A stretch of 44,535 nucleotides of DNA from Clostridiaceae bacterium (lineage in GTDB: Bacteria; Bacillota; Clostridia; DSM-8532), in the NCBI GenBank assembly GCA_012728015.1, contig JAAYFY010000065.1, positions 1 through 44,535 of the forward strand, written 5' to 3'. The notes under the pieces were generated by a model. It was given only the letters and a program-made list of their open reading frames with translations. It was not told the origin of the DNA and did no database searches. Of this stretch, positions 26,138-33,866 are shown in pieces (the stretch's first letter is position 1; every line of letters starts with the position of its first letter). A program made the position numbers and the translations under genes.

Positions 26138-27406
26138 TTAGTCGGTTTCTCTTTTCTTTATAAGCCTGTCGATAAGGGTATCAAGAGTGATATCCCTGGA
26201 TTCGCCGGTTTTCATATCCTTTAAGGCGGCCTTGCCGCTCTCAACCTCGTTGTCCCCTATAATCAGGGCATGCTTTGCGCCCAGCTTGTCCGCGTATTTC
26301 ATCTGGGCCTTTACGCTCCTGCCCATGATATCCTTGATACAGGTTATGCCCTTGGACCTGAGATCCCAGGCAAGTTTCTCGCAGAGCTTTTCCGCCCGTT
26401 CGCCAATGGACCCCAGGTAGATCTCCGGGTCGGGCTGGGACGGGATTTCAATACCCTGGCTCTCCATCTCGAGGAGCAGCCTTTCAACGCCCAGGGCAAA
26501 ACCGATGCCCGGCGTCGGCGGCCCGCCGCAGAGTTCAATCAGGCCATCATAACGGCCGCCGCCGCAGACCGTGCCCTGAGTACCGATATTACGCGATACA
26601 AACTCAAAGACCGTCCCGTTGTAGTAATCCAGCCCCCTGACAATCCCCTTGTCGATCTCGTAATGGATTCCGATGTCCTGGAGTTTTTGGGTGACCTTTT
26701 CAAAATGGTCCCTGCAATCATCGCAGACATGGTCCAGCAGGGCCGGCGCTTCTCTCAGGTACTGCCTGCAGCCTTCGGTCTTACAGTCAAGGATGCGCAT
26801 GGGGTTGCGGTTTATGCGTTCCCTGCAGTTTTCGCACATCTGGTCTGTTTTGTCTGCAAGGAAATCCTTAAGCATCCTGTTGTACGCCCCGCGGCATTGG
26901 GTACAGCCAATGCTGTTCAGGTTAAGGGTGAGGTTCTTTATGCCGAGGCTGTCGAAAAACAGGACCATAAGGGAAATGACTTCGGCGTCTGCCGATGGGT
27001 CCTTTGCCCCGAACAGTTCTATCCCGAGCTGGTGAAATTCGCGGTAGCGGCCTTTCTGCATCTTTTCATAGCGGTAGGCCGTGATATTGTAAAAGAGTTT
27101 TGTAGGCTGGGGCCATGATGACATGCCGTTCTCTATATAGCTCCGGACCACACCCGCGGTGCCTTCCGGGCGCAGGGTCAGGCTCCTTCCGCCTTTATCC
27201 TCAAAGGTGTACATCTCTTTCTGGACAATATCGGTGGTTTCGCCCACCCCCCGCTGAAACAGCTCGGTATGCTCAAAAACAGGCAGACGGATCTCCCTGT
27301 AGCCGAATCTCCTGCATATTTCAGCGAACTTATTCTCCACATAGAGCCATTTATCTATCTCGTCTGCTAGTATGTCATGGGTCCCTTTCGGCGCCTGTGT
27401 AAGCAT
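26138..27406 (-). CDS. hisS: Histidyl-tRNA synthetase
   Basis: A 422-residue class IIa synthetase. It starts MLTQAPKGTHDIL and has motif 2 LRPEGTAGVVRSY, the histidine loop RGLDYYNGTVFEF and motif 3 GIGFALGVERLLLEM, followed by the anticodon-binding domain with the IMGRSVKAQMKYADKLGA stretch. A cysteine-rich segment (about 163-235) resembles the usual insertion. Expressed from the strong promoter at 27448-27476; no T-box is present in its short leader. The matching tRNA-His gene is at 34956-35033. Confidence 0.97.
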   Translation of the reverse strand: MLTQAPKGTHDILADEIDKWLYVENKFAEICRRFGYREIRLPVFEHTELFQRGVGETTDIVQKEMYTFEDKGGRSLTLRPEGTAGVVRSYIENGMSSWPQPTKLFYNITAYRYEKMQKGRYREFHQLGIELFGAKDPSADAEVISLMVLFFDSLGIKNLTLNLNSIGCTQCRGAYNRMLKDFLADKTDQMCENCRERINRNPMRILDCKTEGCRQYLREAPALLDHVCDDCRDHFEKVTQKLQDIGIHYEIDKGIVRGLDYYNGTVFEFVSRNIGTQGTVCGGGRYDGLIELCGGPPTPGIGFALGVERLLLEMESQGIEIPSQPDPEIYLGSIGERAEKLCEKLAWDLRSKGITCIKDIMGRSVKAQMKYADKLGAKHALIIGDNEVESGKAALKDMKTGESRDITLDTLIDRLIKKRETD

Positions 27407-27447
27407 ACTTTGCCACTCTCCAATCCATTCGTCAGGTCTTTCGATTC

Positions 27448-27476
27448 ATTGTAACCATTCGGTTATTTGTTGTCAA
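27448..27476 (-). promoter_or_regulatory. hisS-aspS promoter
   Basis: TTGACA (27471-27476), 17-bp spacer, TACAAT (27448-27453). The predicted start gives a leader of about 35 nt, too short for a T-box. Confidence 0.88.
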
Positions 27477-27503
27477 CGCATGCTGTCCGGCCGACCACCT
27501 CCA

Positions 27504-27519
27504 TACTGACGCGTCAGTA
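27504..27519. promoter_or_regulatory. Perfect 16-bp palindrome upstream of hisS
   Basis: TACTGACG/CGTCAGTA has no spacer and lies 28 bp upstream of the hisS -35. Flanks (CCACCTCCA and TTGGGGCGG) can extend the stem imperfectly. It could be an operator, or the terminator-like end of the upstream aldolase transcript, but no T-run follows. Confidence 0.45.
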
Positions 27520-27546
27520 CGTTGGGGCGGCATCCTTTGCGTCGGT

Positions 27547-28227
27547 TCATCCGCTGTATTTCTTGTATCCGGGATGACGGCCGGTAAGTTTGAAGCCTTC
27601 CCGCATCCTGATGAGCCGGTCTATGTTCTCCCCGGATATTTCCCGCTCCCCCCCCAGGAGCCTGGCTGTAAGGCTGATCTTTGCCTGAAGCTCCAGGGTT
27701 TCCATACGGTAATATGCGGTTATAAGGTCAGCGCCCACCGAAAGGGCCCCATGGTTCTCCAACAGCACCACGTCATGTTCCTGGATAAAGGGCGCAATGC
27801 TATCGGGCACCTCATGGGTGGAAGGTGTGCCATACGGGGCAATGGGAACCGAGCCTAGGGTCAGGACCGTTTCCACCATGGAATATGAGTCCAGTGGGAT
27901 ATGGGCTACGGCAAACCCGGTGGCGGTGGGTGGATGGGCATGGAGTACGGCGCCCACGTCACTCCTCTCCTGGTAGCAGCGCATATGCATCTTTATCTCG
28001 CTCGACGGCCTGTAGCCCGGATTTCCCGACACCAGTTCACCCCTTGAATTGACCAGCACCAGCATTTCCGGGGTGATAAAGCTTTTACTGATCCCGGTGG
28101 GCGTTGCCATGAACAGGTCGTCCTCGATTTTTACGGTGACGTTCCCGTCATTGGCCGCAACCCACCCAAGCTGCCACGTCCTGTGGCATATATCACACAT
28201 TTGTTCTCTCAATTCTTTATATTCCAT
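27547..28227 (-). CDS. Class II aldolase/adducin family protein (L-fuculose-1-phosphate aldolase-like)
   Basis: A 226-residue zinc aldolase of the FucA/AraD family. Glu77 in SSEIKMH, His96 and His98 in HAHPP and His159 in ENHG match the metal-binding and catalytic positions. Family members split fuculose-1-phosphate or rhamnulose-1-phosphate or epimerise ribulose-5-phosphate; with no sugar genes nearby, the substrate is open. Start is the ATG preceded by AAAGGAAG. It is a single-gene unit with a likely operator pair at its promoter (28243-28293). Confidence 0.88.
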   Translation of the reverse strand: MEYKELREQMCDICHRTWQLGWVAANDGNVTVKIEDDLFMATPTGISKSFITPEMLVLVNSRGELVSGNPGYRPSSEIKMHMRCYQERSDVGAVLHAHPPTATGFAVAHIPLDSYSMVETVLTLGSVPIAPYGTPSTHEVPDSIAPFIQEHDVVLLENHGALSVGADLITAYYRMETLELQAKISLTARLLGGEREISGENIDRLIRMREGFKLTGRHPGYKKYSG

Positions 28228-28242
28228 AGCTGTCTTCCTTTC

Positions 28243-28293
28243 GCTGTTATTGTATAAAAGTTATTTTATCATAACCGCATAATCAATAACAGC
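28243..28293. promoter_or_regulatory. Paired 10-bp inverted arms at the aldolase promoter
   Basis: GCTGTTATTG (28243-28252) and its exact complement CAATAACAGC (28284-28293) lie 41 bp apart, about four helical turns, in the aldolase leader. On the minus strand the downstream arm overlaps a TATACAAT -10-like element. This suggests a repressor binding both arms. Confidence 0.5.
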
Positions 28294-28305
28294 AATAAGG
28301 GGAAG

Positions 28306-28330
28306 CAAAAGAACGGCAAAAAGCCGTTCT
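28306..28330 (-). terminator. Rho-independent terminator after the sensor kinase gene
   Basis: Perfect 8-bp stem AGAACGGC/GCCGTTCT with a 5-nt loop, followed on the minus strand by TTTTGCTT. Confidence 0.85.
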
Positions 28331-28335
28331 CCTGG

Positions 28336-28423
28336 TGTCATCGCGAATAATCCCCTTTTGTGTCATTGCGAGAATACCCCATTTATGTCATTGCGAGGAG
28401 CAATGCGACGAAGCAATCTCGCA
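28336..28423. repeat. Cluster of TGTCATTGCGAG-type interspersed palindromic repeat
   Basis: Three units start at 28336, 28361 and 28386, exactly 25 bp apart. The first two are truncated (TGTCATCGCGAATAAT, TGTCATTGCGAGAATA). The third is full and contains ATTGCGAG...CAATCTCGCAA arms. This TGTCATTGCGAG...CGACGAAGCAATCTC pattern is a known kind of dispersed palindromic element in many bacterial genomes. The last unit forms the 3' end of the sensor kinase gene. Confidence 0.75.
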
Positions 28424-30547
28424 AAAGGAAAACCACGAGAACCCTTCCCGTGGTAGTCGTCGGCGGAACCAGGAGGACCGTTTCCCTGCGGCGACCAAAC
28501 CAGAGGGACCGTCCCCGTGGCTTATCCCGTGGCTTTGGCAGCGGTTAAAGCCCAGGATCACTTTGAAGAGGTCACCGTCGATGCTGATATCAAAGCTTCC
28601 GCCGCAGGCAAGGGTGAAACTGCGGGCAATGGCAAGCCCCAATCCGGACCCCTCGGTGGATCGTGCCTTATCCCCCCTAACAAAGCGCTCCATGATCTCA
28701 TCGGCGTCAAAGTCCATCTCGTAGTTGGCTATATTCTTGATCTCCACCTCTATCCTTTCTCCCGGGATCAGGTTTACATATACCCTGGACGACTCCATGG
28801 AGTATTTCAGCGCGTTGGTAATGAGGTTCTGGAACACCCGGTAGAGCCTCTTGCCGTCGCTCATGATATAAACCGGCGAGTCGGGCATATTCACCCTGAA
28901 GGTCAGACCCGACTCCTCTATCTGCTCCTCCATGTCGGCCAGTGTCTGTTCCAGGAGCCTGACAAGATCAATCCGCTCCAAATCAAGCACCATGTCCCCG
29001 CTTGCTGCCTTGCTGAGCTCAAAAAGGTCCTGGATAAGAGTTTTGAGCCTGTCGGCCTTTTGCGAAAGGATCTGGACGTATTCCCTTACATTGTCCGGAA
29101 GACCTTCCTCTTTGGCAATCAGGTCGTTATAGCTGATTATTGAAGTGAGAGGAGTCTTCAGATCATGGGAAACATTGGTAATCAGTTCCATCTTCATGCG
29201 CTCACTTCTCAACTTTTCCTCCACGGCCTTTTGTATGCCTTCTTGGATATGGGTCAGGTCTTCCCAGGCCTTGTGAAAATCCGAACCGGGTGGAAGGGAA
29301 GACACAGCTTCATACTTCCCGTTCTTCATGGCTTCAATCCGGTCCACCAACATTCCCAATTCATTCACAGTCTTCCTGTAGTGCCTGAGATACAGCCAGA
29401 TCAGGTAAAAACCTGCCGCTACAAAGGGTATGGCAAAAGGCGTGGTACTGATCCCGGCAACTGCAAAAAAGAACGCGATCAGCACCAGGAATATTTCCGA
29501 CACTATCAGGGCATGGATACGCCATATCAATGCCCTCTGGAAGGGCTTTTTGCTCTCGTATACCCGATAGCGGCTGACAAGCCAGGTAATCGAGTTGTTG
29601 GTGAAGAAATCCCTTTTGCTAATCAGCAAATCCACCAGCATGGTATAGAACCACCAAAGACCGAAAATGTACACAATCCAGTTTACATCATAAGAACCAG
29701 AGCCACCTATAACCCGGGGACAGAGTGCCAGGATCAGAAGCGAAATTATAGCCTTCACCTCAAACCACAGCTTGCCTGATACCCCCGCGAGGGTTCTGTC
29801 GAATTCCCTCTTCTCCCTTCTTTTCACCAGGGCAATTATCAGCAGGGCCAGGTCAAGGACAATTACGCCAATTATCCCAAGGCATAGCCATCTTGCCCGC
29901 TCCACCAACTGCCTGATATGGTAGAGCCGACTCATGGCATAAGGGTTCTCCGCTATATCTTTTTTAACCATCAGCAGAACGCGTAATTCGGGATACTGGT
30001 TGTTTTTGTCCAGATAGGGATTCAGCCATGTGTCCCGGTAGCCGCTGCTGTGGCTGTAAACGTTCACGATCCTGTTCCGGTTCCGGGCAATGACGGCGGA
30101 CCCGTTGTAGTAAAGGTAGTAATCATAGCCCGCAGGAAGGATCACCTTGTCCCAGCTTTGTAAGTTATCACCGTTTAGGCCGCTGACCGATTCCTGGGCT
30201 AAAACCTTGTCCTTTTCTATGTTTCCCACAGTTTTTCCCGTAATAAGGTTTTCGGCATAATAGAGAAGATTCTCCCCCTCATTGGTAAAGGTGGAAACAT
30301 AGCTCTCCATATAACCCGTGTCCGAAACATACCTCAGAAGGTATTCAAAACGATCGCCAATATCCTGCTTAAATATGCTGGTATCTTTGACATCTCCGAG
30401 GATGACGGGCAGGATGTCGCCGGACTGATCCCATATCTCATATTTATGCTCCCAGCCCAGCGCTGCCAACCCTATTAGGATATTGATCCCTAAGAAGAAG
30501 CACAGCCATACCAGAAAGGCTTTAGATTTTTTCGATTTTGTACCCAA
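28388..30547 (-). CDS. Membrane sensor histidine kinase with repeat-derived C-terminus
   Basis: A 719-residue two-component sensor. Membrane helix at about 11-30, a large extracytoplasmic domain (about 31-218), then about five more helices up to residue 388, a short linker, the H-box NVSHDLKTPLTSI (His461), N-box NLITNALKYS and G-box EGSGLGLAIA. The ATPase domain ends naturally near FKVILGFNRC (about 670). The last 49 residues are low-complexity and are encoded by repeat DNA, ending CEIASSHCSSQ inside the TGTCATTGCGAG element, so the original stop has been lost or displaced. The start is TTG with AAAGGTGG 9 nt upstream, overlapping the regulator gene by 26 nt. The signal is unknown. Confidence 0.92.
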   Translation of the reverse strand: MGTKSKKSKAFLVWLCFFLGINILIGLAALGWEHKYEIWDQSGDILPVILGDVKDTSIFKQDIGDRFEYLLRYVSDTGYMESYVSTFTNEGENLLYYAENLITGKTVGNIEKDKVLAQESVSGLNGDNLQSWDKVILPAGYDYYLYYNGSAVIARNRNRIVNVYSHSSGYRDTWLNPYLDKNNQYPELRVLLMVKKDIAENPYAMSRLYHIRQLVERARWLCLGIIGVIVLDLALLIIALVKRREKREFDRTLAGVSGKLWFEVKAIISLLILALCPRVIGGSGSYDVNWIVYIFGLWWFYTMLVDLLISKRDFFTNNSITWLVSRYRVYESKKPFQRALIWRIHALIVSEIFLVLIAFFFAVAGISTTPFAIPFVAAGFYLIWLYLRHYRKTVNELGMLVDRIEAMKNGKYEAVSSLPPGSDFHKAWEDLTHIQEGIQKAVEEKLRSERMKMELITNVSHDLKTPLTSIISYNDLIAKEEGLPDNVREYVQILSQKADRLKTLIQDLFELSKAASGDMVLDLERIDLVRLLEQTLADMEEQIEESGLTFRVNMPDSPVYIMSDGKRLYRVFQNLITNALKYSMESSRVYVNLIPGERIEVEIKNIANYEMDFDADEIMERFVRGDKARSTEGSGLGLAIARSFTLACGGSFDISIDGDLFKVILGFNRCQSHGISHGDGPSGLVAAGKRSSWFRRRLPREGFSWFSFCEIASSHCSSQ

Positions 30548-31223
30548 TACCCCACACCACCTTTAAGTATTTGGGCTCTTTAGGGTTAATCTCTATCTTC
30601 TCCCTGATACGCCGGATGTGTACCATGACGGTATTCTCAACGCGGAATGCGGGCTCCTCCCACACCCGCTCGTAGATCTCTTCCGCCGGGAAGACCCTTC
30701 CGGGATGCCGCATGAGAAGCTCGATGATTTTTGTTTCGGTGGCCGTCAGCTTAACAGGCTCCCCCAGCAGGGTCAGGGTCCTCGTCTCCAGGTCATAGCA
30801 AAGGTCGCCCGTACGAAGGACGCCTATCTTCCCGGAGCCATTCATGTCACCCAGCGTCATGTACCTTCTAAGCTGGGCCTTGACCCTTGCCATGAGATCC
30901 AGCGGGTTAAACGGCTTTGTGACATAGTCGTCGGCTCCCATTGACAAGCCCAGGATTTTGTCGCTGTCCTCGGACTTGGCCGACAGGATGATGATGGGTA
31001 TGTTCCGTTCCTCACGGATCTTCAGGGTCGCCGAAAGGCCGTCCAGCCCGGGCATCATTATGTCCAGGAGGATCAGCTGGATGCTGTTATTATTCAGTAC
31101 GTCCAGCGCCTGGAGCCCGTTATAGGCCTCATAGACCCGGTACCCCTCCTTTTCAAGATTGATGGCTATGGCCTTCACAATCTCCCTGTCGTCATCCACC
31201 ACAAGAATGCCGGGCTTTTCCAT
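30522..31223 (-). CDS. OmpR/PhoB-family response regulator
   Basis: A 233-residue two-component regulator: receiver domain with acidic pocket VVDDDR, phospho-acceptor Asp54 in LLDIMMP and Lys in VTKPF, then a winged-helix DNA-binding domain with GRVFPAEEIYERVW and VHIRRIREKIE. The ATG at 31221-31223 has GGAGG 8 nt upstream; the GTG three codons earlier would abut the ribosome site. It overlaps the kinase gene, its cognate sensor. Direct repeats upstream (31324-31368) are a plausible autoregulatory site. Confidence 0.94.
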   Translation of the reverse strand: MEKPGILVVDDDREIVKAIAINLEKEGYRVYEAYNGLQALDVLNNNSIQLILLDIMMPGLDGLSATLKIREERNIPIIILSAKSEDSDKILGLSMGADDYVTKPFNPLDLMARVKAQLRRYMTLGDMNGSGKIGVLRTGDLCYDLETRTLTLLGEPVKLTATETKIIELLMRHPGRVFPAEEIYERVWEEPAFRVENTVMVHIRRIREKIEINPKEPKYLKVVWGIGYKIEKI

Positions 31224-31323
31224 CCGGTCCACCTCCTTTTTTCATGATACAACATCGCGGCGAAAAGTCACAGCTTGAAAACATAAAGAAACCCATCAGG
31301 CCTCGCGTTCATCCTACAGGGAT

Positions 31324-31368
31324 AAACTTACGAAAAGGCCGACGGATTTCTTACGAATTTCTTAAGAA
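31324..31368. promoter_or_regulatory. 11-bp direct repeats, likely response-regulator boxes
   Basis: TTTCTTACGAA (31347-31357) and TTTCTTAAGAA (31358-31368) are adjacent 11-bp repeats, with AAACTTACGAA at 31324-31334 two periods away. OmpR/PhoB-type regulators bind such tandem repeats. A perfect palindrome ATAAGGCCTTAT follows at 31368-31379. A weak promoter (TGTGAC-17-TATCAT) lies closer to the regulator gene, around 31240-31270. Confidence 0.55.
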
Positions 31369-31406
31369 TAAGGCCTTATATCATTTTGCTGCATAATGAA
31401 CGCCCG

Positions 31407-32804
31407 TCACCAGGTCTGGATATCCACCACGCCGAAAAGATCGTTGACTCTGTAGGATATGCTCCCTAATACCCATCGGTAGGCAGCGTCCCGAAGGAGC
31501 TTTTCGATATTATAAGTCCCCTTGTTATAATTGGTAATTCTTATGGAAATATGGTCCTTCCCGCTTTTTATCGCCTCGTCCAGGAGAACGGTGAATCCTT
31601 CGGGGGAATTCGTTGTGAGTCCGAAGTAATGATAATAGTTGTATTTATCGGAAACACACCGGGGATAGTCTCCCCTGTCCCAGGAATGGTCTTTTACCAT
31701 ATCGTCGTCCATGAGGTTGAAATAGACATGTGACAGGGTCTGTTCGCCGCCGGCCATGTCCGGATCGTCCCAGGTGGCATCCACATGGTAATACTGCCCG
31801 CCAAGGCAAACCATATTCCAGGCGTGGGGCTCCCCCTTTGAATGCCCGGTTACTATAATGCAGGGGATCTTCGCCTTATCCAGCAGAAGCTTCATGGCGC
31901 TGGCATACCCTTCGCATACCGCTGTTCCTTTAACCAGGACACCATAAGCAGTGTGGCTTTCGGGCGGAATTGCGCCTTCTCTAAGACCCTCAATGTCATA
32001 GCGGCAGTTATTCACGATATAGTCATGGATGGCCAGTTCCTTTTCAAAATCGGACATCCCCGGCTTAATGATCCTGCCGAGGATCTCATCAGCCCGTCGT
32101 ACCGTTTCCTTAACGGCGCCCAGGATATAATCACGGTCTTTGCTGTAATTCAGCGTCAACTGGCCGTCTGTGCGGTAGCGCGCCCCATCGTAGAACATGA
32201 TCTCGGGATCGTCCATGACGATCTCTTCAATAATATCAAAAACTATCCTTGAGTCATTATCGGTGCCCAGTACCGGCAGGGTCAGCCGTTCCTCGGCATT
32301 TTTCAGGGCTTTCCTGATCAGTTCACGGATCTTATCGGTTTTTTCGCCATAGGAGATACCGGCTGTTTCATTCAGGCCGCCGTTTCTGTTACCGACTTCA
32401 CCGGCTTTGGGTCCCGCCGACCTAAAGAATTCTTCAATACCGCTATCAGTGCCGGTAACCGAATCCTTAAGGTCTTGATCGCTCCGCTGGCCGCTGTTTT
32501 CATCCGGGTATGGAATAACCGTTGGGTCGGGCCGCGCATGGCCTTCCTCTTTTATTTCTTCCGCACCGGTCCGGGAAGAGATATTCCTCCTGTCCATTAT
32601 ACTAAAAGGGTCCCCGGCCAGCTGGCCAATATTGCCCCTGAAAACATAGGCCATAAAAGCCAGGATCAATAAAAAGGCCCAGCCCCGGCCAAAGGAACGG
32701 CGCTCTTCAGGGATGGGGCGGCTGCAGCGGCCACATTGCTCCCAGTCCGAAGGTATGTATGATCCGCATTTTTCACATCGCTTCAGCCCATGGTAGTCTG
32801 ACAA
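31407..32804 (-). CDS. Membrane protein with N-terminal zinc ribbon and transglutaminase-like domain
   Basis: A 465-residue protein. The N-terminus holds a cytoplasmic Cys4 zinc ribbon (CEKCGSYIPSDWEQCGRC), followed by one membrane helix (about 42-57) and a polar linker of about 110 residues. The C-terminal extracytoplasmic domain has a transglutaminase core: Cys297 in GTAVCEGYA, His327 in GEPHAWNMV and Asp342 in YYHVDATWDDPD form the expected Cys-His-Asp triad. Such proteins may act as cell-surface peptidases or cross-linkers; the substrate is unknown. The start is probably TTG at 32802-32804, with GGAGG 7 nt upstream; the frame extends 8 codons further. Confidence 0.85.
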   Translation of the reverse strand: MSDYHGLKRCEKCGSYIPSDWEQCGRCSRPIPEERRSFGRGWAFLLILAFMAYVFRGNIGQLAGDPFSIMDRRNISSRTGAEEIKEEGHARPDPTVIPYPDENSGQRSDQDLKDSVTGTDSGIEEFFRSAGPKAGEVGNRNGGLNETAGISYGEKTDKIRELIRKALKNAEERLTLPVLGTDNDSRIVFDIIEEIVMDDPEIMFYDGARYRTDGQLTLNYSKDRDYILGAVKETVRRADEILGRIIKPGMSDFEKELAIHDYIVNNCRYDIEGLREGAIPPESHTAYGVLVKGTAVCEGYASAMKLLLDKAKIPCIIVTGHSKGEPHAWNMVCLGGQYYHVDATWDDPDMAGGEQTLSHVYFNLMDDDMVKDHSWDRGDYPRCVSDKYNYYHYFGLTTNSPEGFTVLLDEAIKSGKDHISIRITNYNKGTYNIEKLLRDAAYRWVLGSISYRVNDLFGVVDIQTW

Positions 32805-32885
32805 ATCAGCACCTCCGAAAACCTCCAAGGCAAATGTCGCGTGCTTTATGCCTGTCTAATCCATATGGGAATTACGCCGGTAATA

Positions 32886-33680
32886 TCATGCGCCCTTGTT
32901 CCGGACATAGATATGCTTGATATGAGGCTTTCCGGTATCCCTCTCATCGATTTCAAACTGTTTTATAGCCTTGACAAGCGGGGTCAGCTTGTTAAAACCA
33001 TAGTTTCTGGAATCGAAATCAGGCCTTTTCTTCTGGATCAGGCTCCCGACCTCCCCCAGAAAGGCCCAGCCTGAATCGTCGGCAAGGTCGGATATTGTAG
33101 CAGAAATCAGTTTGATGACATCTTCCGGAATCCTGTCATCGCTCTCTGGTTCGCCGTGGGACTTACTGCTCCGAGGCTTTTTAGCCTTGTTCTGCGAAGC
33201 TTCTTTCTTGTCATCGGTTTTTTCACCTATTATTTCAATATAGATGAACTTGTCACAAGCTGCGATGAATGGGGCGGGTGTTTTCTTCTCCCCGATACCT
33301 ATGACCTTCATGCCAGCCTCCCGTAAGCGGATGGCCAGGCGCGTAAAATCGCTGTCGCTGGATACAAGGCAGAAGCCATCCACCTTCCCGGAATAGAGGA
33401 TGTCCATAGCGTCAATTATCATGGCCGAGTCGGTGGAGTTCTTTCCTGTAGTATAGCTGTATTGCTGGATGGGTGTTATGGCGTTCTCAAGAAGCACGCT
33501 CTTCCACCCGGACAGCATGGGCTTTGTCCAGTCGCCGTAGATCCTCTTAAAGGTGGGTGTGCCGTACAGCGCTATTTCCTCCATAATGCCCTTGATGTTG
33601 CTGTATGGCACGTTATCGGCGTCTATCAGGACTGCCAGCCTCAGATCACTATTGTTTTCCATTTCATTCCCCTTATTCAT
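32886..33680 (-). CDS. NYN-domain ribonuclease-like protein with C-terminal OST-HTH domain
   Basis: A 264-residue protein of the LabA/DUF88 type. The NYN (PIN-like) fold covers about 12-155, with acidic residues Asp20 and Asp22 in LIDADN, Asp84 in NSTDSAM, and Asp109/Asp111 in SSDSDF arranged as in metal-dependent RNases. A charged linker (155-185) leads to an OST-HTH/LOTUS domain (about 190-260), a fold that binds RNA. It is likely to act on RNA, but the target is unknown. AAAGGA precedes the ATG; an ATG at codon 7 with AAGGGG is an alternative. Confidence 0.88.
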   Translation of the reverse strand: MNKGNEMENNSDLRLAVLIDADNVPYSNIKGIMEEIALYGTPTFKRIYGDWTKPMLSGWKSVLLENAITPIQQYSYTTGKNSTDSAMIIDAMDILYSGKVDGFCLVSSDSDFTRLAIRLREAGMKVIGIGEKKTPAPFIAACDKFIYIEIIGEKTDDKKEASQNKAKKPRSSKSHGEPESDDRIPEDVIKLISATISDLADDSGWAFLGEVGSLIQKKRPDFDSRNYGFNKLTPLVKAIKQFEIDERDTGKPHIKHIYVRNKGA

Positions 33681-33810
33681 TTATTTCCTTTATGTCAACT
33701 ATACCATAAGGCAGACATTTACAAAAGAAGGGGCGGAAAATTCCAGAGCAGTCATATAGAATCTAATCTGCCGCATGAACGGTATAAATATGCAAAAATC
33801 CGGGCACACC

Positions 33811-33840
33811 AAAACAGGGGTCAGCCCGTTGCCGCCCCTG
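33811..33840 (-). terminator. Terminator-like hairpin after the AbrB-type gene
   Basis: CAGGGG (33815-33820) pairs with CCCCTG (33835-33840), and TTTTGG follows on the minus strand. The T-run is short. The rest of 33681-33866 shows only a possible -10 (TATAGT) for the NYN gene. Confidence 0.55.
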
Positions 33841-33866
33841 CTGGGTAAGTCTTTTTTGCTGCGGTG

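Noticed and set aside
27407-27447. A T-box before hisS
   Set aside because: The promoter is only about 35 nt upstream of the start and the T-box motif TGGNACCGCG is absent.
28336-28423. A possible small CRISPR array
   Set aside because: Units are spaced at 25 bp without unique spacers, are partial copies of a known kind of palindromic element, and there are no cas genes.
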